Shown here piece by piece: positions 50,846 to 60,167 of a stretch of 64,000 nt of DNA (positions are counted from its first letter, which is position 1; the number at the start of each line of letters is the position of its first letter). The translations under genes and the position numbers were made by a program. This DNA is from Parvibaculum sp035325945 (GTDB lineage Bacteria > Pseudomonadota > Alphaproteobacteria > Parvibaculales > Parvibaculaceae), in contig NZ_DAOKYX010000008.1 of NCBI RefSeq assembly GCF_035325945.1, positions 1 through 64,000 on the forward strand, written 5' to 3'. The notes beneath the pieces were generated by a model. It worked only from the letters and a program-made list of their open reading frames with translations, did not search any database and was not told where the DNA came from.

Positions 50846-53512
50846 ATGAGGGGAAGACAGCATTCGGGGGGCAAGGTGCTGGCATATTTCAGGGCAGGCG
50901 TGACTGCGAGGGTTCTCGGCTTTCTCGGGCTTTGCCTCGCGCTCGGCGGGCTTGTCGGCATCTGGACCATCGAGCAGTACCAGCAGGTGGCGGAGAAGCT
51001 GGCCTTCGAGTCCGCGAAACGCCTTGGCGACTTCACCGGCTCGATCGGCACGCAGATCGTGCGCAACGGCTTCTCGACGCTGCAGGCCATGTCAGGCTTT
51101 CAGCGCGTGCAGGGCATGAACCCGAAGGATTGCAGCGATGTCGCCCGCTTCTTCCTGAACAGCTCGCTTGGCTATTCCAATATCGGCGCCGTCACCCCCG
51201 CGGGCGATCTCTATTGCAGCGCGCTCAAGGCCCCACACCCGGTCAATCACAGGGATGCCGTCTGGTTCAAGCGCACGATGCAGACCGGCGCGCCCGCCGT
51301 CGGCAATTTCCAGATCAACCCCGTCAACGGCAAGCAGATCATCACCTTCAGCATGCCGCTGAAAAAGCCGGATGGCTCGATCGCCCAGATCATCTTCGCA
51401 TCGCTCGAAACGGCCTATATCGAGAGCGTGATCCGCCTGCCGAGCCTTCCGGCGGGCTCCACCGTTACCGTCATCGATCAGGATGGAAACCTGCTCGTCG
51501 ATCACCCGGCCGGTTCCGCGACGCCGGGCGAGAACATGACCCATTGGCCGATCGCGGCGCGCGGCGCTTCCGCCGCGACGCGGTTCGTCATGGAAGGCAC
51601 AGGGCTCGACGGCTCTCGCCGGTTCTACGCCTCGACAGGCATCTATGCGCGCGGCGCGCTCATCCCCGGCATCGCAACCCAGCCGACGAAGTCCATATCC
51701 ATCATCATCGGCGTGCCGGCGAAGCGCGACATCGCCACGCTCCTGACGCCGCTCAAGGCATCAGGAGCCGCCATCGGCCTCGTCTTCCTTCTCATACTGA
51801 CGGGCACCTATATCTTTCTCTCGCGCACCATGCTGCGCCCCATTCGGCAGATACATGCGGCCGCACGTCAGTTGCGGCGGGGCGATTTCTCCGTCCGCCT
51901 TCCGGCCACCAGCCGGAGAGACGAGATCGGCATGCTCTCGAACAGCTTCAACGAGATGGCCAGCGCCCTTGCCGAGCGCGACAGCGATCTGCGCCAGACG
52001 AGCGAGCGCCTAAGGCGGATACTCGATACCGAACCCGGCTGTGTGAAGATTCTCGACCGCGACCTGCGCTTCGTCGACATCAACCGCGCGGGCGCCGAAC
52101 TCATGTGCGCACCCGATATCGAAAGCGTGCGAGGCGCCGACGTCCTCGATTTCGTCGCCGAGGAGGATCACGAACGCTTCAGGGCGCATATTCTTTCCGT
52201 CATCGACGGCAGAAGGGAATCGATCACCTATCAGCTCGTCGATTGCAATGGCGACCGCCACTGGATCGAGTCCCATGCCGCCGCCATTCGCCTCGCCGAC
52301 GATGCGCAGCACGCCTATATCGCGATCAGCCGCGACAAGACCGAAGAACTGAAGACGGCGGCCCAGCTCGTTCAGGCGCAGAAGATGGAATCGATCGGCC
52401 GGCTCACGGGCGGCGTCGCGCATGACTTCAACAACCTGCTGACCGTCATGCTCGGAAATGCCGAAGTGCTGGTCGAGCGGCTGGCGGACCGGCCGGAACT
52501 GCGCCATCTCGCCGGGATGATCGAACAGGCCGCCCAGCGCGGCTCCGAACTCACGCACCGCATGCTCGCCTTCGCGCGCCGCCAGGTGCTGCGGCCGACC
52601 GAGCTTGACGTCAACACGCTCGTCACCCAGTTGACCGATCTCATCGGCCGAACGCTCGGCGAGGATGTGCGCGTGCGCCTCGATACGGCGCCCGGCCTCT
52701 GGCATGTGTCCGCCGATCCCGCCCAGATGGAATCGGCCCTCCTCAATCTGGCGCTCAACGCGCGCGACGCCATGCCGGATGGCGGCATGCTGACGATCGA
52801 GACGAGCAATGTTCATCTCGACGCCGATTACGCGGCCCTCAATCCCGCCGCCACGCCGGGGGACTATGTGCTCGTCGCCGTCTCGGATTCAGGTACGGGC
52901 ATGACGCCCGCTGTCATGGAGAAGGCATTCGACCCCTTCTTCACCACAAAGCCGACGGGCAAGGGCTCGGGCCTCGGCCTCAGCATGGTCTATGGCTTCG
53001 TCAAGCAGTCACAGGGGCACATCAAGATATACAGCGAGGCCGGACAGGGCACCACCATCCGCATCTATCTGCCGAAAAGCGCCGAAGGAACGGCGGTTCG
53101 CGAAATTCCCGAGGCGGTTCACGAGACGGACGTCAACGGCCAGGAAACGATCCTCGTCGTGGAGGACGAGGAGGCCGTGCGCGCCTATGTGTGCGCGCAG
53201 CTTCGCGACCTCGGCTACCGGGTGCTCGAGGCGCCCCATGCCGAAGCGGCCCTCGCCATCTTCGAGGGTGAAGACGGGGCTTCGATCGACCTTCTCTTCA
53301 CCGACGTCGTGCTTCCCGGCGGGCTCAACGGGCGCCAGCTCGCAGAGCGGGCTGCCCTGCTCCATCCGCGTCTCAAGGTGCTCTATACGACGGGCTATAC
53401 GGAGAATGCCGTCGTCCATAACGGCAAGCTCGATGCGGGGGTGCAGCTTCTGACGAAGCCCTATCGCCGCGCCGACCTTGCCCGCCAGATCCGTCAGGCG
53501 CTTTTCGCCTGA
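50846..53512 (+). CDS. Membrane hybrid histidine kinase (dCache-HAMP-PAS-HisKA-HATPase-REC)
   Basis: 888 residues. Membrane helices at about 18-40 and 308-330 enclose a Cache-type sensor domain. HAMP (SRTMLRPIRQIHAAARQLRRGDF), PAS (LRRILDTEPGCVKILDRDLRFVDINRAG), H-box LTGGVAHDFNNLL (His near 526), N-box NLALNARDAMPDGG, G-box GKGSGLGLSMVYGF and a C-terminal receiver with LLFTDVVLPGGLNG follow in order. The ligand is unknown. It is not CckA by architecture. It might phosphorylate the orphan Hpt at 42.6 kb. Confidence 0.93.
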   Translation: MRGRQHSGGKVLAYFRAGVTARVLGFLGLCLALGGLVGIWTIEQYQQVAEKLAFESAKRLGDFTGSIGTQIVRNGFSTLQAMSGFQRVQGMNPKDCSDVARFFLNSSLGYSNIGAVTPAGDLYCSALKAPHPVNHRDAVWFKRTMQTGAPAVGNFQINPVNGKQIITFSMPLKKPDGSIAQIIFASLETAYIESVIRLPSLPAGSTVTVIDQDGNLLVDHPAGSATPGENMTHWPIAARGASAATRFVMEGTGLDGSRRFYASTGIYARGALIPGIATQPTKSISIIIGVPAKRDIATLLTPLKASGAAIGLVFLLILTGTYIFLSRTMLRPIRQIHAAARQLRRGDFSVRLPATSRRDEIGMLSNSFNEMASALAERDSDLRQTSERLRRILDTEPGCVKILDRDLRFVDINRAGAELMCAPDIESVRGADVLDFVAEEDHERFRAHILSVIDGRRESITYQLVDCNGDRHWIESHAAAIRLADDAQHAYIAISRDKTEELKTAAQLVQAQKMESIGRLTGGVAHDFNNLLTVMLGNAEVLVERLADRPELRHLAGMIEQAAQRGSELTHRMLAFARRQVLRPTELDVNTLVTQLTDLIGRTLGEDVRVRLDTAPGLWHVSADPAQMESALLNLALNARDAMPDGGMLTIETSNVHLDADYAALNPAATPGDYVLVAVSDSGTGMTPAVMEKAFDPFFTTKPTGKGSGLGLSMVYGFVKQSQGHIKIYSEAGQGTTIRIYLPKSAEGTAVREIPEAVHETDVNGQETILVVEDEEAVRAYVCAQLRDLGYRVLEAPHAEAALAIFEGEDGASIDLLFTDVVLPGGLNGRQLAERAALLHPRLKVLYTTGYTENAVVHNGKLDAGVQLLTKPYRRADLARQIRQALFA

Positions 53513-53580
53513 CATAAAAATAGACCGAGGTCTATGTTCGGACTAGCATCGCTCCGAAAAGAAGCGGGGCGGCACTGGAT

Positions 53581-54567
53581 ATGACGACAAGACAGCACGA
53601 ATTTGAAAGGCTGGTCGCGGATTTCGACGCGGCCGCCGCCTTGAGAGAGCCGCTGGCGGAGGTGGCCCGTCTGGCAAAATCGGGCGATGAAGGGGCAGCA
53701 ACGCGCCTTGCCGCCGCCATGGCGCGCGTCGCCTTCGTCACCCCCGGCGCGGCCATGCATGTTCTCGACGCCATTGCCGAGGCATGGCTGGAGCACGCGC
53801 CCGGCAGCCTGCCCAGCACGCCCGCGACGGAGGAAGCGCTTGCGGAGCTTTCGGCGCCGGGCTTTCCGGGCCCCGATTTCTGGGCGGCCTTCTGGGCCTT
53901 TGTCGGCGATCCGAACCCCGGCAGCGGCGAGGAAGTGACCGCGCGCATTGCATCCCTAGGCGGACTTCTCCATGAGAGCTTCCGCGCCCGCGCGCTGAAG
54001 GTCGCCGAAACGCATCCCGGCGCGGCGGGCGCCGCCTCGCGCCAGCTCCCGCCGCCATTGACGCTCGACATACTCGGCGCGCAGCCGGAAGGCTCGCTCG
54101 GCCACGACTTCTACCGGCTCATTCTCGACAATGGCTTCAATCTCGAAGTGCTCGACCGCGAGGCGATCGGTCTTGCCGCCCTGCCCCCGGCGCTGCGCTA
54201 CCTCAATACGCGCATCCTGCAAATGCACGATGTCTGGCACCTCGTGGCCGGCTATCGCACGACGGTGCTGCAGGAGGTCGGCATTTCGGCCTTTCAACTC
54301 GCCCAGTTCGGGCACAATTATTCGGCCATGGTCGTGGCGACGGCGGCGGCCTCCGCCGCTCTCAATTCGCGCGAGGCATTCGGCCTCATCATGCAGGTCA
54401 CGGCCGAGGCATGGATGCATGGCCGCACCGCGCCCTCTTTCATGGCGATCGAATGGGAGAAGGAGTGGCACCTGCCCATCGCCGAGATCCGCGCACGCCA
54501 CGGCATCCGCCCCTTCGAGAGCATTTTTCCGGCCGATCTGATCGAGCAGTTGCGAGTGGCCGCCTAG
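53581..54567 (+). CDS. coq4: COQ4-like protein, probable ubiquinone biosynthesis factor
   Basis: 328 residues. The C-terminal half carries MHDVWHLVAGYRTTVLQE, the HDxxH-x11-E metal site of COQ4, plus the TAEAWMHGRTAPSFMAIEWEKEWH region. COQ4 takes part in ubiquinone ring modification at C1. The N-terminal 150 residues have no clear counterpart in eukaryotic COQ4. Its end overlaps the convergent small membrane protein by 4 bp. Confidence 0.8.
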   Translation: MTTRQHEFERLVADFDAAAALREPLAEVARLAKSGDEGAATRLAAAMARVAFVTPGAAMHVLDAIAEAWLEHAPGSLPSTPATEEALAELSAPGFPGPDFWAAFWAFVGDPNPGSGEEVTARIASLGGLLHESFRARALKVAETHPGAAGAASRQLPPPLTLDILGAQPEGSLGHDFYRLILDNGFNLEVLDREAIGLAALPPALRYLNTRILQMHDVWHLVAGYRTTVLQEVGISAFQLAQFGHNYSAMVVATAAASAALNSREAFGLIMQVTAEAWMHGRTAPSFMAIEWEKEWHLPIAEIRARHGIRPFESIFPADLIEQLRVAA

Positions 54568-54959
54568 CCTCGCGGCTCCCGCCGCAGCATGAGCGCGTTC
54601 TGTTGCGGCTCTGCTCCATCGAGCGCGGCGTGAAGCTCGGCCCAGCCGACATTCCGCCAGCGCTCGACGGCCTCGCGGATGACGATGCCGGGCCTCGACA
54701 AGCCGTTCTTCTCCATCTGCTCGTTCCAGGTTGCCGAAAGCGCGACGACCGCATCCTGCACCGGCCCGACGCCGAAGCCGTTGACCACGGTGACAAGGGC
54801 GGCGCTGTTGAGAAGGAGCAGCATCAGAACGGCGATCCACATGGCGCGGGTGAAAAGCGCGACATTGGCGCGCGTCACCGTCTCGGCCTCGAGATCGGCG
54901 GCGCGCACCGCCGCCACCCTTTCATCCGCCCTGTTCCGGTCATCGAGGAGATCGAGCAT
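54564..54959 (-). CDS. Small membrane protein paired with MBOAT acyltransferase
   Basis: 131 residues with one strong helix (AMWIAVLMLLLLNSAALVTVV, about 39-59), charged cytoplasmic N-terminus and an exported C-terminal domain of about 70 residues. Start ATG 54959 lies 7 bp behind the MBOAT stop with TGAGGT as ribosome site. Family not recognised; the position suggests an accessory role to the acyltransferase. Confidence 0.75.
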   Translation of the reverse strand: MLDLLDDRNRADERVAAVRAADLEAETVTRANVALFTRAMWIAVLMLLLLNSAALVTVVNGFGVGPVQDAVVALSATWNEQMEKNGLSRPGIVIREAVERWRNVGWAELHAALDGAEPQQNALMLRREPRG

Positions 54960-54966
54960 CCGAACC

Positions 54967-56418
54967 TCAGAACTGGAAATAGATGAACGGCGCGACGCCT
55001 TCGGGCGCCACCATCCAGATGAGCGCGATCCCCGCCCCGAGGAGAAGCCCGAGCAATGGCGACGGAAGACGCCTGATCCCGAGCGCGAGTTCGCGCCCGA
55101 GATCGCGTGGCGTGAACTGGAAGACGAGCCCCAGAAGCACGAGGCCGGCGAGGAAGGGCGTCGCATGCGCGCTCTGCGCGGCGGAGCCCGCAAGCCCGGC
55201 GAGATAGGCGCCCGCCGTCTCGAAACTGTCGGCGCGGAAGAATATCCACGCGAAACAGACGAGGTGGAACGTCCATACGATGCCGATCCCATGTTGAAGC
55301 CGGTTGCCGAGCTTCGTCATCAGGCCCGGATAGTCCGCCTGCGGCGGTACCAGCTCGTCGAGCCTGCCGCGTACCCAGCGCTCGACGCCGAGCATGGCGC
55401 CATGAAAGGCACCCCAGAACACGAAGTTCCATGCCGCCCCATGCCACACGCCGCCGAGAAACATGGTGAGAAAGAGATTGCGATAGGTCTTCGCTTCGCC
55501 GAAACGGCTGCCCCCGAGCGGAATGTAGAGATAGTCCCTGAGCCAGGTCGAAAGAGAGATGTGCCAGCGCCGCCAGAATTCCTGGAGGCTCGAGGCGCGA
55601 TAGGGCTGGTTGAAATTCTCGCGGAAGCGGTAGCCGAGAAGCGCCGCGATGCCGATGGCGATGTCGCTATAGCCGGAAAAATCGCAATAGATCTGGATCG
55701 CATAGCCATAGACGGCAATCAGCAGATCGAACGAGCCTGCCGCCGTCGGATCGAAGAAGACCGGATCGACGAGATCGGTCGCAAGATAGTTCGCGATCAC
55801 CATCTTCTTGGCGAGCCCGGTCAGCACGAGCACGGTGCCGACGGCCACATGCTCGCGCGTGAGCCGAGCCGGCGCGTGAAGCTGGGGGATGAAATCGGCC
55901 GCGCGCACGATGGGGCCCGCGACGAGCTGGGGAAAGAACGACTTGAAGAGCATCACGTCGAGCAGCGAACGCTCGGCCGCCACATGGCCCCTGTAGACAT
56001 CGACGACATAGGAAATGCCCTGAAAGGTGAAGAAGGAAATCCCGATCGGCAGGATGATTTCCATGAAGGGCAGATCGCGCTGAAGCCCCAGCGCCGTCAG
56101 CAATTCGTCGAGCGATGTGAGGAAGAAGCCGTAATATTTGAAGAAGGCGAGAACGCCGAGATCGACCGCCACGGTGAGCCCGACGACGAGTTTTCTCAAC
56201 CCCGGCCGCCGGAGCGAACCCAGCGCAAGCCCGCCCAGATAGTTGATGAGCGTCGTTGCGAAGAGAAGCGCCGTGAAGCGCCAGTCCCACCAGCCATAGA
56301 AGAAATAGCTGGCCCCGACGAGAAAGTATTTCCGGGGATCGGGTGTCCAGCGCAGCCCCCAGCTGATCGTGAAGACGATCAGAAAGAAAATTCCGAACTC
56401 GAGAGTCGGAAACAGCAT
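54967..56418 (-). CDS. MBOAT-family O-acyltransferase (AlgI-like)
   Basis: 483 residues, many membrane helices. FPQLVAGPIVRAADFIPQL, YCDFSGYSDIAIGIAALLGY, NFNQPYRASSLQEFWRRWHISLSTWLRDYLYIPLGG and the active-site His in GGVWHGAAWNFVFWGAFHG are diagnostic. AlgI-type enzymes export acyl groups for polysaccharide O-acetylation. No AlgJ/AlgX-type SGNH partner or polymer synthesis genes are present here, so the substrate is unknown. Confidence 0.93.
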   Translation of the reverse strand: MLFPTLEFGIFFLIVFTISWGLRWTPDPRKYFLVGASYFFYGWWDWRFTALLFATTLINYLGGLALGSLRRPGLRKLVVGLTVAVDLGVLAFFKYYGFFLTSLDELLTALGLQRDLPFMEIILPIGISFFTFQGISYVVDVYRGHVAAERSLLDVMLFKSFFPQLVAGPIVRAADFIPQLHAPARLTREHVAVGTVLVLTGLAKKMVIANYLATDLVDPVFFDPTAAGSFDLLIAVYGYAIQIYCDFSGYSDIAIGIAALLGYRFRENFNQPYRASSLQEFWRRWHISLSTWLRDYLYIPLGGSRFGEAKTYRNLFLTMFLGGVWHGAAWNFVFWGAFHGAMLGVERWVRGRLDELVPPQADYPGLMTKLGNRLQHGIGIVWTFHLVCFAWIFFRADSFETAGAYLAGLAGSAAQSAHATPFLAGLVLLGLVFQFTPRDLGRELALGIRRLPSPLLGLLLGAGIALIWMVAPEGVAPFIYFQF

Positions 56419-56656
56419 GCCGCCATTGCCCCATTTGCCCCGCCCGGCCTCGCCCGCCGGGCAGGCTCAACGGCATGTGCCAATATCGGACAGTGACCCG
56501 GAAAGCTCAATCGCAGCCTTGATTTTTGGTTAACGCGACCGCCGCCCCGGCGCTCCGCCTGGGCCGCTTGAGCGAAATCAATGCGGCGAGCGCCGTCCTG
56601 GCGCGTCATTGCTTCCCCTTTCTCTCCACCGGAACCGCGGCGAGATGGGCACCGCC

Positions 56657-57307
56657 ATGACCGACCATCGCGACACATCCGAGACACACGAGCTGGTGCG
56701 GATACCGCCCCTCGGCCTGCCTGGAACGCTCGACATACCGCGCGCGGCGCGCGGCATCGTCATCTTCGCCCATGGCAGCGGCAGCAGCAGGCTCAGCCCG
56801 CGCAACATCCATGTCGCGAGCGCGCTGCGAAAGGCGGGCTTCGGCACCCTGCTCTTCGATCTTCTGAGCGAGGAGGAGGCGGACATTCGCGCCCATGTGT
56901 TCGATATCGACCTCCTCTCCGGGCGGCTGGCGGCGGCCGCTGAATGGCTCGCGGCAAAGACGGCCGCGCAGCGGCTGCCGCTCGGCCTCTTCGGCGCGAG
57001 CACGGGCGCGGCGGCGGCGCTCGTCGCGGCGGCCAGAGAGCCCAAGATGATCAAGGCGGTCGTCTCGCGGGGCGGGCGGCCGGACCTCGCAGGCGAGAGT
57101 CTCTCCGGCGTCAAGGCCCCGACGCTCCTCATCGTCGGCGGGCATGATCCCGACGTCCTGGCGCTCAATCGCGCGGCCCTCGAAGAACTCGATTGCACCA
57201 GGCGTCTCGAGATCGTGCCCGGCGCGACCCATCTCTTCGAGGAGCGCGGCACGCTCGATCAGGTCATCGAACTGGCGCAGGACTGGTTCCTCACTCATTT
57301 GCACTAG
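56657..57307 (+). CDS. Dienelactone-hydrolase-like alpha/beta hydrolase
   Basis: About 216 residues. GIVIFAHGSGSSRLSPRNIHVASAL, nucleophile elbow GLFGASTGAAAAL, acid in GGHDPDVLALN and His in PGATHLFEERG complete the triad. This subgroup is commonly found beside or fused to a phosphoribosyltransferase domain in other bacteria, as here (next gene 12 bp downstream). ATG 56645 is an alternative start. Substrate unknown. Confidence 0.88.
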   Translation: MTDHRDTSETHELVRIPPLGLPGTLDIPRAARGIVIFAHGSGSSRLSPRNIHVASALRKAGFGTLLFDLLSEEEADIRAHVFDIDLLSGRLAAAAEWLAAKTAAQRLPLGLFGASTGAAAALVAAAREPKMIKAVVSRGGRPDLAGESLSGVKAPTLLIVGGHDPDVLALNRAALEELDCTRRLEIVPGATHLFEERGTLDQVIELAQDWFLTHLH

Positions 57308-57319
57308 AGGAGAGGCCCC

Positions 57320-57991
57320 ATGTTCGCCAATCGCGAGGAAGCGGGCCGGAAGCTGGGCGAGAAGCTCGCGCGCTTCAAGACCCAAAACCCTTGCGTGCTC
57401 GCCCTGCCGCGCGGCGGGCTGCCGGTCGCGCTCGAAATCGCCATCCGGCTCCATGCGCCGCTCGATCTCGTCATCGTGCGCAAGCTCGGCGCGCCCTGGC
57501 AGCCCGAACTCGCCATCGGCGCGGTCGTCGATGGCGATCCGCCGCAACTCGTCCTCAATCGCAAAATCGTCGCACAGCTCGGCATTTCGCAGGCCCGGAT
57601 CGAGGAAGAGAAGCAGCGCCAGATCGAGGAGATCAAGCGCCGCAGGGCAACCTATCTCGCCGGCCGGCCGCGCGTCGATGTCGCCGGACGCACCGCGATC
57701 ATCGTCGATGACGGCATTGCGACCGGCGCGACCATCAAGGCGGCGATCCTCGCCATTCGCGCATTGAAGCCGAAGAGGATCGTGCTCGCCGTACCGGTGG
57801 CGCCGACCGAGACGGTCGCGGCGCTGAAGCACGAGGCCGACGAGGTCGTCTGCCTCGAGGCCCATGACGATTTCACGGCGATCAGCCCCTACTATCGCGA
57901 TTTCCGCCAGCTCGAAGACGATGAGATGCACACGCTACTCGCCCGCGCTCCCGCCCCGCCCCGAACGGGCGGCGCGTCGGGATCGCAATGA
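57320..57991 (+). CDS. Type I phosphoribosyltransferase of unknown substrate
   Basis: 223 residues, GAGGAGAGG ribosome site. PRPP-binding motif AIIVDDGIATGATIKAA, N-terminal VLALPRGGLPVALEIA and the ISPYYRDFRQL tail mark the uncharacterised PRTase group that accompanies dienelactone-type hydrolases. The acceptor base is unknown. capA overlaps its stop by 4 bp (ATGA), so three genes from 56657 form one operon. Confidence 0.9.
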   Translation: MFANREEAGRKLGEKLARFKTQNPCVLALPRGGLPVALEIAIRLHAPLDLVIVRKLGAPWQPELAIGAVVDGDPPQLVLNRKIVAQLGISQARIEEEKQRQIEEIKRRRATYLAGRPRVDVAGRTAIIVDDGIATGATIKAAILAIRALKPKRIVLAVPVAPTETVAALKHEADEVVCLEAHDDFTAISPYYRDFRQLEDDEMHTLLARAPAPPRTGGASGSQ

Positions 57992-59136
57992 GCGCTCGGC
58001 CGGATGACGATGGTTCGCTCCGGCTTTTCCTTGCCGGGGATGTCATGCTCGGTCGCGGCATCGACCGGATTCTGCCGCATCCCGGCGATCCGCGGATCTA
58101 TGAAAGTCACATGCGTTCGGCCGAAGACTATGTGCGGATCGCAGAGACCGCCCATGGCGCGATCCCTCGCGCTGCGGGCTATGCCTATGTCTGGGGAGAC
58201 GCGGCGGCGGCGCTCGACCGGCTGGCCCCCGACCTCAGGATCGTCAATCTCGAAACCGCGGTGACTGTCTCGCGCAGCGCGCTCCCCAAGGGCATCAACT
58301 ACAGAATGCACCCGCGAAACGCCGAGGCGCTCCGCGCCTTCAGGGTCGATGCCTGCTCGCTTGCCAATAATCACACGCTGGATTGGGGCGAGGATGGCCT
58401 CATCGAGACGCTGGAAACGCTCCACAGGCTCGGCATCGCAACCGCCGGCGCGGGACGCGGCGCGGCGGAGGCCGCTGCCCCCGCCATCCTCACGCCGGCG
58501 CGCGGCGGGCGTGTCCTTCTCTTCGCCGCCGCCATGGCGTCGAGCGGCACGCCGGATAGCTGGGCGGCGCACGAGACGCGCCCCGGCCTCTTCCTCCTCG
58601 ACGATCTTTCTCACGCGAGCGCCGACGGCCTCGCCCGGCACATCGCCTCCGTCCGCGCGCCGGGCGATGTCGTCGCGCTCTCGCTCCATTGGGGCGGGAA
58701 TTGGGGCTACGATCTCTCGCCCGAGGAAATCGCCTTCGCGCATGCCCTCATCGACCGTGCCGGTGTCGATATTCTGCACGGCCACTCATCGCACCACCCG
58801 AAGGCGATCGAAGTTCATCGCGGCAAGCTCATCCTCTATGGCTGCGGCGATTTCGTGAACGACTATGAAGGCATCGGCGGCTACGAGGCATTTCGCGGCG
58901 ATCTCGTGCTCGGCTATGTCGCGCGGATCGACCCGGCGGACGGAACGCTCAAGTCGCTCTCTCTCCTTCCCTTCCGGCTGCGGAAGTTCCGCCTCGAACG
59001 GGCATCGGCCGAAGAGCGCCTCTGGCTTCAAAACATGCTGTCGCGCGAATGCGCGCGCTTCGGCGCCGATGTCGAACCGGATGGCGAGGCGGCATTGCGT
59101 CTCGTCTGGCCGGAGGGGCACGCAAAGGAGCGCTGA
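57988..59136 (+). CDS. CapA/PgsA-type metallophosphoesterase-like protein
   Basis: 382 residues. CapA motifs in order: LFLAGDVMLGRGID, RIVNLETAVT, SLANNHTLDWGEDGL, LHWGGNWGYDLS, HGHSSHHPKAIEVHRGKLILYGCGDFVNDYEG. CapA proteins participate in poly-gamma-glutamate export, but no capB/capC is nearby and there is no signal peptide, so a cytoplasmic phosphoesterase role is plausible. Translationally coupled to the PRTase gene. Confidence 0.88.
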   Translation: MSARPDDDGSLRLFLAGDVMLGRGIDRILPHPGDPRIYESHMRSAEDYVRIAETAHGAIPRAAGYAYVWGDAAAALDRLAPDLRIVNLETAVTVSRSALPKGINYRMHPRNAEALRAFRVDACSLANNHTLDWGEDGLIETLETLHRLGIATAGAGRGAAEAAAPAILTPARGGRVLLFAAAMASSGTPDSWAAHETRPGLFLLDDLSHASADGLARHIASVRAPGDVVALSLHWGGNWGYDLSPEEIAFAHALIDRAGVDILHGHSSHHPKAIEVHRGKLILYGCGDFVNDYEGIGGYEAFRGDLVLGYVARIDPADGTLKSLSLLPFRLRKFRLERASAEERLWLQNMLSRECARFGADVEPDGEAALRLVWPEGHAKER

Positions 59137-59186
59137 AATTGATCGAGATCATGCCGCGCCGCCGGTCCACGGCCTAGACTGCCTGC

Positions 59187-60167
59187 ATGAAGCTCTTCGC
59201 TCTCAATGCCAGCCGGGCTTTCGGCGAGAAGGTCGCGGCCGCTCTCGGCGTCCGGCTCGACGCGCATGAGGAACGCGAATTCGAGGATGGCGAGCACAAG
59301 ACGCGGCCTCTCGTCAGCGTGCGCGGCGAGGATGTCTATATCGTCCAGAGCCTTCATGGGGGCCCCGATCAGTCGCCGCATGACAAACTCTGCCGCCTCC
59401 TCTTCGCCATAGCGACGATGAAGGAGAACGGGGCGGCCCGCGTCACGGCTGCCATTCCCTATCTCGCCTATGCACGCAAGGACCGGCAGACGAAGCCGCG
59501 CGATCCCGTCACGAGCCGCTACATGGCCGAACTTTTCGAGGCGGTGGGCACGGACCGGGTGATGACGCTCGAGGTGCACAATGTCGTCGCCTTCCAGAAT
59601 GCGTTCCGCTGTGAGACCGTCCATCTCGACACGCGAAGGCTCTTTGCCGCGCGGGCGGCGAAACTCGCAGGCGCAGGCCCCGTCGTCGTCGCATCGCCCG
59701 ATCCCGGCGGGGTCAAGCGCGCGCAAATCTTCCGCGAATATCTGGAGGAGGCGCTCGGCCGCCCGGTCGGCAGCGCCTTCATGGAAAAGCGCCGCAGCGC
59801 GGGCGTGGTGAGCGGAAATCTTCTCGTCGGCGATGTCGCGGACGCGCATGTGCTCGTCATCGACGATCTCATCAGCAGTGGCGGCACGATGGTGCGCGCC
59901 GCCGAAGCCTGCCGGGAAGCGGGCGCGCGCGCGGCCCATGCCTTTGCCGCCCACGGGCTTTTCACGGGCGATGCATCCACGGCCATGCGCAATCCGGCGC
60001 TTGCGAGCGTCTGCATCTCCGACACGGTGCCGCCCTTTCGTCTTGTTAAATCCGTCATGGAGGAAGGGCGCATCGAAATCGTGAGCGCGGCGCCGCTCTT
60101 TGCCAGAGCCATTCGCAGGCTCCATGAAGGCGGCTCGATCAATGCCCTCAAGGAAGGGCAGGACTGA
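59187..60167 (+). CDS. Ribose-phosphate pyrophosphokinase-like PRPP synthetase
   Basis: 326 residues. N-terminal domain with REFEDGEHKTRP, PYLAYARKDRQTKPRDPVTSRYMAELFEAVGTDRVMTLEVHN and the PRPP loop VLVIDDLISSGGTM. It makes PRPP from ribose 5-phosphate and ATP. It differs from the housekeeping Prs pattern in several motifs and sits among PRPP users, so a second, specialised copy is likely. Its last 20 bp overlap the convergent APH gene. Confidence 0.85.
   Translation: MKLFALNASRAFGEKVAAALGVRLDAHEEREFEDGEHKTRPLVSVRGEDVYIVQSLHGGPDQSPHDKLCRLLFAIATMKENGAARVTAAIPYLAYARKDRQTKPRDPVTSRYMAELFEAVGTDRVMTLEVHNVVAFQNAFRCETVHLDTRRLFAARAAKLAGAGPVVVASPDPGGVKRAQIFREYLEEALGRPVGSAFMEKRRSAGVVSGNLLVGDVADAHVLVIDDLISSGGTMVRAAEACREAGARAAHAFAAHGLFTGDASTAMRNPALASVCISDTVPPFRLVKSVMEEGRIEIVSAAPLFARAIRRLHEGGSINALKEGQD

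Noticed and set aside
50846..53512. Identification of the hybrid kinase as CckA
   Set aside because: It has an external Cache-type sensor and HAMP domain, not the CckA tandem-PAS layout, and no link to chpT.
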